Source: Candidatus Poseidoniales archaeon (GTDB taxonomy: Archaea > Thermoplasmatota > Poseidoniia > Poseidoniales > Poseidoniaceae). Taken from it: DNA of 25,177 bases. Under the pieces are notes generated by a model. It ran no database searches, was not told where the DNA came from, and saw only the letters and a program-made list of their open reading frames with translations. The position numbers were made by a program, and so were the translations under genes. The stretch covers positions 4,161 to 29,337 of the forward strand of contig QQSG01000028.1 of NCBI GenBank assembly GCA_003602665.1, written 5' to 3'. Of the stretch, positions 8,252 through 16,241 are shown piece after piece. Every line of letters begins with the position of its first letter. Position 1 is the first letter of the stretch.

Positions 8252-9220
8252 ATGCTGTCAAAATTAATTGTGGCAATGACTCTTCGCATGCCGAGATGGT
8301 TTGTTCGTTGGGTGTCTCGTCGGTACGTAGCGGGTTCAACTCTTGACGACGCAGTACGTGTGATGCAACGTCTTCAGGCAGAAGATGCTTGTTTTACAAT
8401 CGATGTTCTCGGGGAAGAAATCTCATCAATGGATGAGGCGAATTTTTTCCTTGAAGAATACGTTCGAGTAATGAATGCGATTGTGGAACACAACATTGAT
8501 GCTAATCTCTCGATTAAACCTACAGCTTTTGGTCTACTGATTGATGAAGTCAAAGGATTTGAGAACATAGAGTCGCTTGTCCGACAAGCATCGGAACATG
8601 ATATGTTTGTCAGGCTGGATATGGAAGATCATAGAGTTACCACAGAGACCATACAGGTTGTTCTCAAACTTCATGAAAAAGGACTGACGAATGTGGGTAC
8701 GGTGTTGCAGGGGCGTCTTCATCGCACACTCGATGACATCTCGGATGTTGAAAGCGAGCTTGGGCCAATGGCGGATTACAGAATTTGCAAAGGAATTTAT
8801 CTCGAACCTGAAGAGATTGCATATACTTCTCGAAACGATATCAGAAAAGCCACAAATGATGCGATCAAGGAATCCCTAGTAAAAGGAGCATATGTGGGCA
8901 TAGCATCACATGATCAACCGGTTGTAGATTTTTCATTAAACGCTCTCGATGAACTCAAAATGGGACCAGGGCATTCTGATCCCCGATCAAACGCTGGTGG
9001 TGCAAGGAAAGGAAAAGGACCAGGTTATGAATTTCAGATGCTTCTTGGCGTCTGTGGTCCATTGCGTAGAAAACTAGCCAAAGAAGGCCATCGAACAAGG
9101 GTGTACATCCCTTATGGTGAGATGTGGTATGAATACAGTATTCGCCGGTTACAAGAAAATCCAACGATCGGTCTTCAAGTGGCTAAAGCATTCTTGATGC
9201 CCTGGTCAAATCGTCCATGA
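8252..9220 (+). CDS. Proline dehydrogenase (FAD-dependent)
   Basis: A 322-residue monofunctional proline dehydrogenase, oxidising proline to pyrroline-5-carboxylate with electrons passed to the quinone pool. The FAD-binding TIM barrel is recognisable: DVLGEE (51-56), SIKP with K89, RLDMED with D123, VLQGRL (151-156), YRICKGIYLEP (176-186), IASHD (217-221), EFQMLLG and VYIPYGEMWYEYSIRRLQE near the end. The RR pair at about 298-299 binds the proline carboxylate in characterised homologues. AAGGGGA before the ATG is a reasonable ribosome-binding site. No P5C dehydrogenase domain or gene is in the window. Its stop abuts the stop of the converging zinc-finger gene with no gap. The likely role is catabolism of scavenged proline. 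Confidence 0.95.
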   Translation: MLSKLIVAMTLRMPRWFVRWVSRRYVAGSTLDDAVRVMQRLQAEDACFTIDVLGEEISSMDEANFFLEEYVRVMNAIVEHNIDANLSIKPTAFGLLIDEVKGFENIESLVRQASEHDMFVRLDMEDHRVTTETIQVVLKLHEKGLTNVGTVLQGRLHRTLDDISDVESELGPMADYRICKGIYLEPEEIAYTSRNDIRKATNDAIKESLVKGAYVGIASHDQPVVDFSLNALDELKMGPGHSDPRSNAGGARKGKGPGYEFQMLLGVCGPLRRKLAKEGHRTRVYIPYGEMWYEYSIRRLQENPTIGLQVAKAFLMPWSNRP

Positions 9221-10003
9221 TTACTTTCGTCGTCGCTTCTTGTCTCTACGATTGGTTGGCTTAACTCTCTTCTTGATAATTTCTTTCGGAAGAATTGGAT
9301 TAGGATTGAATCCGAGTTTACCTTCCTTCCAAGCTTGTCGACGTTCCCGTGGTGTTTTCGGAGCGAAACGTTCTGGTCTTGGCGGCTCATGGAGATACAT
9401 TCGCTTAATCTTCGAAGCATCTACTGTTCCTCTAAGTGTTCTTCCTTCTCCAGTATGAATCGCTCTGATTCTCCATGTTTGGTGTCCAATATCCATTAGT
9501 GTGCTTGCTTTGAATGTGGTACCTTGTTCTACGATGAGAACATCTGGAGTTGAAAATTCTCCACGCGTTTTTGTGATCTTAACACGCAGCATGTCTTGTC
9601 GAAGAGCAACTGCCCGAATGACTTTTGTTGCTTCCATTGATTCTGATGTTCCTTCTTTTGATTCTAAGCGAGTAATTCTCCACGCCATATCATCGTGTTC
9701 AAAGACATCTCCCAAATCAAGCCACTCATCAGAATCGAGGTCAATTGTTGCCATGTATGAATCAGGTCCGTCTGTTAGCATGAAAGGGACTCTCTTCAAT
9801 GGTGGTGGTCGGAATTGCAATTCATGAACCGATGTGCAATCATTGCATCGTAAAAGGTAATCTTTGCCTCTGCCCATCTCTCTTTCTCGAAGAATATCAT
9901 GACCGGTAACATCGTCACATGTTGGACAAAGTACTGCATTCTCAAGAACTTCTTCTTCTTCGAAAAAGTCCTCATCCTCGTCAAAGTCTTCCATCGGTCT
10001 CAT
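9221..10003 (-). CDS. HVO_0476-family zinc-finger protein
   Basis: A 260-residue protein from ATG 10003. That start is preceded by GAGGG on the coding strand; the ATG at 9994 is an alternative. The N-terminus is very acidic (MEDFDEDEDFFEEEE), followed by a zinc ribbon CPTC...CNDC and a conserved archaeal domain ending in ASKIKRMYLHEPPRP. The last about 50 residues are strongly basic (KKRVKPTNRRDKKRRRK). The layout of Zn ribbon, beta domain and IKR(V/M)Y matches the archaeal family named after HVO_0476, whose molecular role is not known to me. The opposite charge of the two ends suggests nucleic-acid or ribosome contact; that is inference. It is divergent from a methyltransferase across an 85-base gap. 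Confidence 0.85.
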   Translation of the reverse strand: MRPMEDFDEDEDFFEEEEVLENAVLCPTCDDVTGHDILREREMGRGKDYLLRCNDCTSVHELQFRPPPLKRVPFMLTDGPDSYMATIDLDSDEWLDLGDVFEHDDMAWRITRLESKEGTSESMEATKVIRAVALRQDMLRVKITKTRGEFSTPDVLIVEQGTTFKASTLMDIGHQTWRIRAIHTGEGRTLRGTVDASKIKRMYLHEPPRPERFAPKTPRERRQAWKEGKLGFNPNPILPKEIIKKRVKPTNRRDKKRRRK

Positions 10004-10088
10004 GCAGCCCTCGATGGATGACACCTTTGAAGGCACCGCATCTGACTGGAACACAGACTTCAAAACAAAATGTGGACAGCGTACGTCA

Positions 10089-10805
10089 ATGAGCGAAGTC
10101 AAAAGGGAAGATGTCCTTCCTGCACTTCTCCTAGCTGATGAGCAGAGGTCTAGGGATGAGCCTGAAATCGCCGCCAATATTGCAACTCAGTTAGAACACA
10201 TGGGACTTCATACATGGTCCATTTCAGTCATAAGACGCCTAAGAGATGCTATCGGCCGTCTGTCTCCCACTTCGGTTTTAGAAATCGGAGCAAGTATTGG
10301 GCACAGATCCGCATGGTTGTATGATCTCTTTACAACCCAACAACCAAAGAAATATGATTTAGTTGAACAAGGAGCAAAATTCGGAGTCATTCTTTTTCGC
10401 CTTCAATCACGATATGAAGCAGCACCTTGGTCGAACATCTTAGTTGGAGAGTTTTCTACTCTTTTAGCGGAAGCAAAAGCATGGTCAATGACCATGAAAT
10501 CTGGAGTAGGAACTGGTGAAAAACGCCTCGATTTGACCTACGATGCCATTATTGTTGATGACCAACCAGAAAAGGTGGCCTCCACAATATCTGAATCACT
10601 CCCTTTGCTCACTCAAAATGGAGTTCTATTCACTGTTGAACCTCCTACTCCAACGGGTGATTATGATGAACTCGACGAAAATGAACAAGCCAAAGTAGAT
10701 GGTTTTAATGACTGGATAAAACTAATCGAAACCACAAATTCAACACACCATATGGCATTTGTTCCGTTGTTCGAAGGTACTTTAGTCGCCTTTTTCAAAC
10801 GCTAA
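10089..10805 (+). CDS. SAM-dependent methyltransferase (class I)
   Basis: A 238-residue Rossmann-fold methyltransferase. Motif I is VLEIGASIGHRSAWLYDL (63-80), motif II is YDLVEQ (89-94), and motif IV is YDAIIVDDQPE (151-161) with a metal- or substrate-facing DD as in O-methyltransferases. The substrate cannot be told. The frame is open from ATG 10002, but that start overlaps the first codon of the divergent zinc-finger gene. The segment before MSEVKREDVLPALLLADEQ also looks non-conserved and low in order, so I chose ATG 10089. No Shine-Dalgarno is visible, so a leaderless mRNA is possible. It ends one base before the stop of the converging subtilisin gene. Confidence 0.85.
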   Translation: MSEVKREDVLPALLLADEQRSRDEPEIAANIATQLEHMGLHTWSISVIRRLRDAIGRLSPTSVLEIGASIGHRSAWLYDLFTTQQPKKYDLVEQGAKFGVILFRLQSRYEAAPWSNILVGEFSTLLAEAKAWSMTMKSGVGTGEKRLDLTYDAIIVDDQPEKVASTISESLPLLTQNGVLFTVEPPTPTGDYDELDENEQAKVDGFNDWIKLIETTNSTHHMAFVPLFEGTLVAFFKR

Positions 10806-10806
10806 G

Positions 10807-11925
10807 TTAAGACTCAATGGCTTTATCCAACAGGGCTTGAATGTCAAGTAACCCATATCCATACTTGTTATCGTGTCCTGACTGGCTTTCTTGAGGAGAC
10901 ACTGTTTGCATTAACCAATCTTTGACTTGGTCGATTGTGGATACATCACTCGAGGTACCGTTACTTGCAAGTTCTGGATTTTGTTCGAGCAATAAGGCGA
11001 TTGCGCCCGTTACGAATACAGTTGCAGCACTGGTGCCACTTGAAGATGACCACGTTCCTTTGTTGTTCAGCACAGGGACTTCCTTAGCAGGTGCCACAAC
11101 TTCTGGCTTTTTGTCAGGATCATTTCGTGGTAATTGGAATGGGAATAGACTCCCTCCATTGTTTCCAATGGATGATTTGGCCCATGGCCCTCCGGATTGA
11201 GTGACTCCTCCAACGCAAATTACGCGTCGTTCACCTCCTGGAGATGCTACGTCCCCATCATCATCTTCTCCACCGTCATTTCCTGCAGCAGCAACAACGA
11301 ATATTCCTCGAGTTGTTGCATCAGCAACTGCATCCTCGATTGTTCTTCCACCTGAATTGAGGAATGGGAGTATGTCCGGAGCGCCTCCAAGCGATAGTGA
11401 AATGATGTTTGTATTCATATTGATGCACCAATCGATGCCAGCTGCGACATCTTCCTCATATCCAGAACCGTTTTCTTGCATTACCTTAGCAACGTATAGG
11501 TCTACATCAGGTGCTATTCCATCAAGCCAACCATCTGCGATAAGGATGCCAGCCATATTTGTACCATGACCATTGTCATCATATGGGTTAGTTTTACCTT
11601 GAACTACATCTGTCCATCCTTTCAATTCATAGCCCTCTAGGTCTGGATGATCAAGTTCAATGCCCGTGTCTACAACACATACTTTCACGCCTTTTCCAGT
11701 TAGGCCAGAGGGCATCCTGATGAGATCTTGGTATGCATCTTCCGAGTCAATCAATGCATCTCTAGGTTTAACAAAACTTAACGAATCTCCAACTATAACG
11801 CTGTAAAGAAAACCCGCAAGCAAAATGAGCATTATTCCTGTGCCAATACTGACAATCTTTCGAACAATTAAGAGATCATTTTCGAGTTGAGGATTCATTG
11901 CAACCTCTGGAATTGATTCTTCCAT
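10807..11925 (-). CDS. Membrane-tethered subtilisin-like serine protease (S8)
   Basis: A 372-residue S8 peptidase with a complete catalytic set: D86 (VVDTGIELDHPDL), H120 (NGHGTNMAG), oxyanion N216 (AAAGNDGG) and S299 (SSSGTSAAT), ending in the usual YGYGLLDIQALL. Residues about 24-46 form one membrane helix (IVSIGTGIMLILLAGFLYSVIVG) after a 23-residue N-terminus. I predict a type II anchored enzyme with the catalytic domain outside. Only about 30 residues separate the helix from the catalytic core, so no full I9 inhibitory propeptide is present, unlike the larger protease at 20645. It is the last gene of a three-gene operon. Its ATG lies 9 bases after the sufS stop, and GAGGG overlaps that stop as ribosome-binding site. 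Confidence 0.95.
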   Translation of the reverse strand: MEESIPEVAMNPQLENDLLIVRKIVSIGTGIMLILLAGFLYSVIVGDSLSFVKPRDALIDSEDAYQDLIRMPSGLTGKGVKVCVVDTGIELDHPDLEGYELKGWTDVVQGKTNPYDDNGHGTNMAGILIADGWLDGIAPDVDLYVAKVMQENGSGYEEDVAAGIDWCINMNTNIISLSLGGAPDILPFLNSGGRTIEDAVADATTRGIFVVAAAGNDGGEDDDGDVASPGGERRVICVGGVTQSGGPWAKSSIGNNGGSLFPFQLPRNDPDKKPEVVAPAKEVPVLNNKGTWSSSSGTSAATVFVTGAIALLLEQNPELASNGTSSDVSTIDQVKDWLMQTVSPQESQSGHDNKYGYGLLDIQALLDKAIES

Positions 11926-11934
11926 ATGATTCCC

Positions 11935-13146
11935 TCAACTGAACGCATGAACTGCTTCGGAGAAGGTGTCTACAAACCTTCGGACATCCTCTTCCGTGTT
12001 GTAGAAATAAGCAGAGGCCCTTAGTGAGCCATTGTATCCCTTGTCATTAAACCATGAATGGACACAATGTTGCCCAGAGCGTACCATGACGCCTGCCACT
12101 TCATCAAGCAATAATGCAATGTCATGAGATGGAAGTTTATCATCGAGTAATAAAGAACAGATTCCCCCACGCTTAGAAGGATCTTCAGGCCCAATAATCG
12201 AGACTCCGGGTATGTCTTTGACACCTTCTGTCATAATTTTATTCAGAGATTTTTCATGAGCATGAACTTCATCCATATTCAATTGTGTGAGATAATCAAT
12301 AGCCGCACCTGTTGCCATCATGCCAGCGAAGTGACCGAGACCGCCTTCAAACTTTGAGGGTGGTTTTGCCCACTCAAGTGAATCATATGTTGATGAAGTA
12401 ACCGTTTGCCCACCTGATTGTATTGTTCTCATATTTTCAAGCAGTTCAGTTCTACCCCACAATCCTCCCATGCCAGATGGCCCAAGCATTTTATGGATTG
12501 AAAAAGAATAGAAATCGATGCCTAGGTCCTGGACATCGACACTCATATGTGGTGCCGATTGTGCCCCATCGATGGAGACTAGGGCTCCGTAATCTTTTGC
12601 GATTTTTGTGATTTCTTTTACTGGAATTTCAACTCCATCAAGATTTCCTACATGACTCATTGAAACCATTTTCAAGTCGGATCCCGCTTGAGCACATGCT
12701 TCTTCAAATGATTCTAAATTGAACGTATTATCTTGATTAGAACGAACGATTCGATGATCGATACCTCGTTCTTGTTCTAATTGAAGCCATGGTACAAGGT
12801 TTGAATTATGCTCTCTATCGGTTGTCAGAACGACATCTCCCTTGTTCCAGTCCAATCCTTTAGCAATTTGGTTAAGGCTATGTGTCGCATTTCTCGTGAA
12901 TACAATCTCATTTACCGAAGGGGAGGAGAAGAAATGAGCTAATTTCGTTCTTGATTGTGAAATCGTCTTCGATACATGGGTTCCATAACGATGAACAGAA
13001 CGACCACCACATCCTGGGGTATTGATGTAATAATCTTGAATTGAATCAATCACAGATTGGGGCTTCAGGGTGACGCAAGCATTGTCCAAGTAAGCAACTG
13101 GGTCATCGAGCATTAGGGCAGGAAAATCTTTTCTAAATTCCTTCAT
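11935..13146 (-). CDS. sufS: Cysteine desulfurase, SufS type
   Basis: A 403-residue class V aminotransferase-fold enzyme that takes sulfur from cysteine as an enzyme persulfide. Visible residues are H113 (REHNSN), D193 and Q196 (SIDGAQSAPH), PLP lysine K219 (SFSIHKMLGPSG) and catalytic C361 (RSGQHCVHSWF). Conserved R377 lies in LRASAYFYNTEEDV. Spacing and numbering closely match characterised SufS proteins. The open frame extends to 13242, but those residues lie over the end of the upstream gene. ATG 13146 sits four bases after that gene's TGA and has GGTGA just upstream. No sufB/C/D or IscU-like scaffold is in the window, so whether it serves Fe-S clusters, tRNA thiolation or cysteine breakdown is open. 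Confidence 0.94.
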   Translation of the reverse strand: MKEFRKDFPALMLDDPVAYLDNACVTLKPQSVIDSIQDYYINTPGCGGRSVHRYGTHVSKTISQSRTKLAHFFSSPSVNEIVFTRNATHSLNQIAKGLDWNKGDVVLTTDREHNSNLVPWLQLEQERGIDHRIVRSNQDNTFNLESFEEACAQAGSDLKMVSMSHVGNLDGVEIPVKEITKIAKDYGALVSIDGAQSAPHMSVDVQDLGIDFYSFSIHKMLGPSGMGGLWGRTELLENMRTIQSGGQTVTSSTYDSLEWAKPPSKFEGGLGHFAGMMATGAAIDYLTQLNMDEVHAHEKSLNKIMTEGVKDIPGVSIIGPEDPSKRGGICSLLLDDKLPSHDIALLLDEVAGVMVRSGQHCVHSWFNDKGYNGSLRASAYFYNTEEDVRRFVDTFSEAVHAFS

Positions 13147-13150
13147 AAAA

Positions 13151-14077
13151 TCACCAAGCCTCTTCATCGGGAGCAACTTCCGCCATAATGAATTTACTGC
13201 GAAGATCCTCTTCAGCAGAAACAGCAGCTTTTGTTCGTACAAGTGCTTCTGTTCCTAGCATCCGTTGCGGGAACCATATGGTCCACATTATTAGAGGTAT
13301 GCAGATGAGTGAAAGCATCACATAAAGAGCGATCAGAATCGGTTGGTCAGCCATTCTTTCCGCAACGAAGTGTGCTCCACTCCAAGAACTAATGATTACT
13401 AATCCACACCATGTCAGACATATTGCTGTCCATGCTTTAAGTGAATGTTCTGCCATTTCTGCTTCCATCATTCGCACATCTTCATGCAAATGGTTGGTTT
13501 CGACATGAAGATCTCTGGTTTCAGTGACTGCTTTTATGAAGAAATACAAGAAAAAGACACAAACCAATGTTACGAGTAATCCACCCATCATCTGGGATAA
13601 ATCAAACGCCATTGGAAATTGTTTATTCTCAACATGGAATAAGATCTGGGACAATCCTAGACCTCCCCAAATAAGCATCAGCGTGACACTGTGGGTTCTC
13701 ATAATCGGGAACAAGCGAAGTAATTGGTAGAGGAACCATCCCCAGCAGACGATTGACAATATCATTTGGAAATAGGAAGTTGCACCCGATTGTTGCAAGC
13801 CTTCTAAGCCTGATACTTGTGCATCTCCTCCATTGAGTATCTCACCATTGAACGTTCCTAGAATAATTGCAATTGAACCAGCAAGTATAGTGATCAAGTG
13901 CTGTTTATTCCATTCATCCCGGATTAATTTCCATTGGAAAACAATCTCTTTGCGAACAGTGAGTATCAATGGATGGAAATCAAAGAATTTTGGCTTAATC
14001 TCAATATCTGAAAGTCGAAACGGTAAGGCGTTGTGATTCGGGTCCAACGCCACGTTTTCTTCACCGCCCATGCACAT
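13151..14077 (-). CDS. Six-helix integral membrane protein, unknown function
   Basis: A 308-residue protein with about six hydrophobic helices at residues 60-76, 102-124, 129-146, 163-184, 215-237 and 247-269. They follow a soluble 55-residue N-terminus with PHP-like FFDFHPLILTVRKEIVFQW. A charged loop with an acidic and His-rich stretch (ETNHLHEDVRMMEAEMAEH) separates helices 4 and 5. I recognise no named family and no transport or enzyme motif. It leads an operon with sufS (4-base gap) and the anchored subtilisin. The start could equally be ATG 14071; neither has a strong Shine-Dalgarno. A TTTAA-like element on the minus strand near 14133 could be its promoter. Confidence 0.75.
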   Translation of the reverse strand: MCMGGEENVALDPNHNALPFRLSDIEIKPKFFDFHPLILTVRKEIVFQWKLIRDEWNKQHLITILAGSIAIILGTFNGEILNGGDAQVSGLEGLQQSGATSYFQMILSIVCWGWFLYQLLRLFPIMRTHSVTLMLIWGGLGLSQILFHVENKQFPMAFDLSQMMGGLLVTLVCVFFLYFFIKAVTETRDLHVETNHLHEDVRMMEAEMAEHSLKAWTAICLTWCGLVIISSWSGAHFVAERMADQPILIALYVMLSLICIPLIMWTIWFPQRMLGTEALVRTKAAVSAEEDLRSKFIMAEVAPDEEAW

Positions 14078-14132
14078 CCCAGTAGGTTCCCCTTTGAGTT
14101 TGTTGCGCTCCTAGTTTCACGAAGGGTGAGCG

Positions 14133-14138
14133 TTAAAC
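14133..14138 (+). promoter_or_regulatory. Candidate TATA box for tRNA-Ser
   Basis: TTAAAC centred about 30 bases before the mature 5' end of tRNA-Ser. It could also work on the other strand for the membrane protein gene starting at 14077. Confidence 0.4.
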
Positions 14139-14165
14139 GGTGATGTCGTTTGGATAGGTTTGCGA

Positions 14166-14251
14166 GCCGAGATCGCATAGCCTGGTAGTGCGCGCGACTG
14201 GAAATCGCGTGGGCCTGTCCCTCGGGAGTTCAAATCTCTCTCTCGGCGCCA
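14166..14251 (+). tRNA. tRNA-Ser (GGA)
   Basis: The cloverleaf was read by hand. The acceptor is GCCGAGA with TCTCGGC, and the D-stem is GCA with TGC. The anticodon stem is CGCGA with TCGCG, around loop CTGGAAA with anticodon GGA. A long variable arm (GGGCCTGTCCC) is typical of serine tRNAs, and the T-arm is GGGAG-TTCAAAT-CTCTC with one G-U pair. G73 is followed by an encoded CCA (14249-14251). No intron is present. The long variable arm and anticodon agree on serine. Confidence 0.96.
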
Positions 14252-14273
14252 TCTCTTCACTGACGCGAAGCGA

Positions 14274-14279
14274 TTATAT
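14274..14279 (+). promoter_or_regulatory. TATA box for tRNA-Thr
   Basis: TTATAT within GCGATTATATCGG is centred 28 bases before the tRNA-Thr 5' end, the expected place for an archaeal TATA box. It suggests that the two tRNAs are transcribed separately, though read-through is possible. Confidence 0.6.
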
Positions 14280-14304
14280 CGGCATTGTTGGTGGCTCGGG
14301 TTAC

Positions 14305-14379
14305 GCCACCGTGGCTTAGCGGTATAGCACCTCATTGGTAATGAGGAGGTCGCGAGTTCAATTCTCGCCGGTGGCTCCA
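14305..14379 (+). tRNA. tRNA-Thr (GGT)
   Basis: Acceptor GCCACCG pairs fully with CGGTGGC. The D-arm is GCTTAGCGGTATAGC. The anticodon stem is CCTCA with TGAGG around TTGGTAA, giving anticodon GGT. The variable loop is AGGTC, and the T-arm GCGAG-TTCAATT-CTCGC is perfect. T73 is followed by an encoded CCA at 14377-14379. No intron is present. The RtcB gene lies nearby on the other strand. Confidence 0.97.
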
Positions 14380-14406
14380 CTCTCAAAACACGATTCTAAT
14401 CCTTGT

Positions 14407-14436
14407 GCCTCCCCTAAACATTAAGAGGCTTCTTTA
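14407..14436 (+). terminator. Weak hairpin plus T-rich stretch after tRNA-Thr
   Basis: GCCTC at 14407-14411 can pair with GAGGC at 14425-14429, followed by TTCTTT. It could end tRNA-Thr transcription, but the stem is only 5 bp with a 13-base loop, and the T-run is broken by a C. Low confidence. Confidence 0.25.
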
Positions 14437-14447
14437 GCCACTTTAGA

Positions 14448-14663
14448 ATGAAGAAGGCAACTTCTTCGGATGGGATGGGAATGAAAGAATCTACTGAAAA
14501 GAAGGCCGATATGCGAGAAAGAGTGAAGGAATTACAACTCCAAGTTGATGATCTTAAAGAACTTGTAAACACATTATTGTCGGTCATTGTTGAAGAACCA
14601 GACGGCGTTCACTCAGGTGCTGCGCCTACCTCTGGGCAACCAATGGCAAACATGTGTATGTGA
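14448..14663 (+). CDS. Small coiled-coil protein, unknown function
   Basis: A 71-residue ORF with a plausible leucine-zipper segment at about residues 25-50 (ERVKELQLQVDDLKELVNTL), then VIVEEPDG and a Gly/Ala/Ser-rich tail. Hydrophobic residues repeat with heptad spacing (V, L, V, L, L, L), which favours a real oligomerising peptide over a chance frame. Starts at 14448, 14475 or 14481 are possible; none has a good Shine-Dalgarno. The stop abuts the rtcB stop with no gap, as seen for other convergent pairs here. I do not recognise a family. A chance ORF is the alternative. Confidence 0.55.
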   Translation: MKKATSSDGMGMKESTEKKADMRERVKELQLQVDDLKELVNTLLSVIVEEPDGVHSGAAPTSGQPMANMCM

Positions 14664-16139
14664 TTATCCTTTAATCACAGCTAACGGTTCTAAGCGTAAC
14701 ACTGGCCGAGCAAGGTTTGCTGCGTACGTATTCTCAATGACGTTATCGACATTTTTGTATGCAGATGGAGCTTCCTCAGAAAGAATATTTTTAGTTGCAG
14801 CATGGACAATAACTCCTTGTTCATTAAGGACATTTTGTTGTATATCTGGATCAATTGTTTTTCGGGCTACAGTTCTGGACATCGCTCTTCCTGCTCCATG
14901 ACATGCGCTACCGAATGCAAGATTCTGTCCATTAACTGGCCCAGCCATAATCCATGACCCTCTGCCCATATCTCCGGGGACAAGTACAGGTTGCCCAGTA
15001 CGCTTGAAGACATCATGAGGCTTCATTTGATCTCCACTGAATGCTCTTGTAGCTCCTTTTCGATGGACTATGCATGTGCAATTTACCCCATGGATTTTAT
15101 GATCCTCAACTTTTGCAATATTATGAGATACATCATAAATTGTAGTGAGGTCAACAACATCGCCAAGTTCTGCTTTCAATCCAAGAAACAATCGATGTGC
15201 CAAAACTGCGCGATTGGCAAAGGCATAATTTGCAGCAGTTTTCATATCGTTTAGGTATGCTTGTCCTTGCTTTGAATGGATGGGTGCTGCAGCCAATTGT
15301 CGGTCCGGTAATTCATACCCCCATTCTTCATCCACCCAAGTTCCATCACGCTGTTTGAGCCTCATCTCAAGTTCGTGGATATGATCGCTACATACTTGAT
15401 GCCCCAATCCTCTTGAGCCTGAATGTATCATTGCAATGACTTGATCGGATTCAACACCCCATGCCTTGGACGTTTCTTCATCAGCAATTTCTGAAACTCG
15501 TTGAAGTTCAAGAAAATGATTGCCGCTTCCTAGTGTGCCAAGGGCCCTTAAGCCTCTATTCTTTGCTCGTTCGCTTATGGAAACTTCATCGATTTCGAAT
15601 GATCCATCTGATTCAACACTCCCTTTCGCATGGTAACTGCTGACATCAATTGTTTCTAGTTCGGATAAACCACCTTGTAGAACTGCTTCAAGTTGTTGTG
15701 AATTGATGTTTATGCCGCCTTTTCCAGAACCTCCTGCAGGAATCCTTCCATTCAATCGAGATGCTAATTTTTTTAGATTTGGAATATCGTCAACCGCTAG
15801 ATTGAGAGCAACAGCACGTACGCCACAATTTATGTCAAAACCAACTGCTCCTGGAGAAATACTTCCGCCTTGATCTCCATGATTTACATCGGTTGCTACA
15901 ACACCTCCTATCGGTAAACCGTATCCATAGTGCCAATCAGCCATACCCCAAGCTGTTCCAACAATACCTGGGAGTTGAGCAGCATTGAGTAATTGCTTAG
16001 GGCCACGTCCATCTTGGTACGATTTAATTTCATCCAACGGAGCAATTAGAGCCGCATCTACTTTCATTTTTCCAAATGCCTTGATTCGAACAACACCCGG
16101 TGTAGACGTATCCACATGGTTCATCCATTCAGGCTCCAT
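14664..16139 (-). CDS. rtcB: tRNA-splicing ligase RtcB
   Basis: A 491-residue GTP- and Mn2+-dependent RNA ligase that joins 2',3'-cyclic phosphate (or 3'-phosphate) and 5'-OH ends. In archaea it joins tRNA exons after intron removal. Metal ligands and active site are intact: D102 and C105 (GFDINCGVR), H208 (LGSGNHFLE), H239 (MIHSGSRGLGHQ), H339 (YDVSHNIAK) and guanylylated H414 (GSACHGAGRAMSR). The end LEPLAVIKG is typical. Length is normal and there is no intein. It starts at ATG 16139, divergent from alaS, and its stop abuts the small coiled-coil gene. No archease gene is seen here. Confidence 0.97.
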   Translation of the reverse strand: MEPEWMNHVDTSTPGVVRIKAFGKMKVDAALIAPLDEIKSYQDGRGPKQLLNAAQLPGIVGTAWGMADWHYGYGLPIGGVVATDVNHGDQGGSISPGAVGFDINCGVRAVALNLAVDDIPNLKKLASRLNGRIPAGGSGKGGININSQQLEAVLQGGLSELETIDVSSYHAKGSVESDGSFEIDEVSISERAKNRGLRALGTLGSGNHFLELQRVSEIADEETSKAWGVESDQVIAMIHSGSRGLGHQVCSDHIHELEMRLKQRDGTWVDEEWGYELPDRQLAAAPIHSKQGQAYLNDMKTAANYAFANRAVLAHRLFLGLKAELGDVVDLTTIYDVSHNIAKVEDHKIHGVNCTCIVHRKGATRAFSGDQMKPHDVFKRTGQPVLVPGDMGRGSWIMAGPVNGQNLAFGSACHGAGRAMSRTVARKTIDPDIQQNVLNEQGVIVHAATKNILSEEAPSAYKNVDNVIENTYAANLARPVLRLEPLAVIKG

Positions 16140-16241
16140 GGTTGTGGTTAGACATCATTCATTTGATGATTTCCGATATTTTGTATATTCTCGTGGGAGG
16201 ATTGAAAGCAAGGAGGAGCACCCCAAGAGCGGGGGCGTAAC
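16140..16241. promoter_or_regulatory. Divergent rtcB/alaS promoter region with distant SD and hairpin
   Basis: This 102-base gap holds an A+T-rich TATA-like element GATATTTTGTATATT (about 16175-16189) that could serve either strand, and a small dyad CATCA/TGATG (16153-16157 with 16164-16168). For alaS, a perfect AGGAGG lies at 16211-16216. That is 25 bases before the ATG, too far for normal use. Between them CCCC (16221-16224) can pair with GGGG (16231-16234). This would loop out 14 bases and leave about 11 bases of effective spacing. No in-frame start lies between AGGAGG and ATG 16242, and an in-frame TGA is at 16203. The function of the hairpin is inference. Confidence 0.45.

Noticed and set aside
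10002..10088. Longer start for the methyltransferase
   Set aside because: It overlaps the start of the divergent zinc-finger gene, and the added residues are not family-like. ATG 10089 gives a normal N-terminus.
14166..14379. tRNA introns as a reason for the nearby rtcB
   Set aside because: Both tRNAs fold fully with seven-base anticodon loops and contain no insert.
14117..14386. 89-residue minus-strand ORF (reads ARIELATSSLP and RERDLNSRG)
   Set aside because: It is the antisense of the two tRNA genes. This reading is a well-known false annotation across tRNAs.
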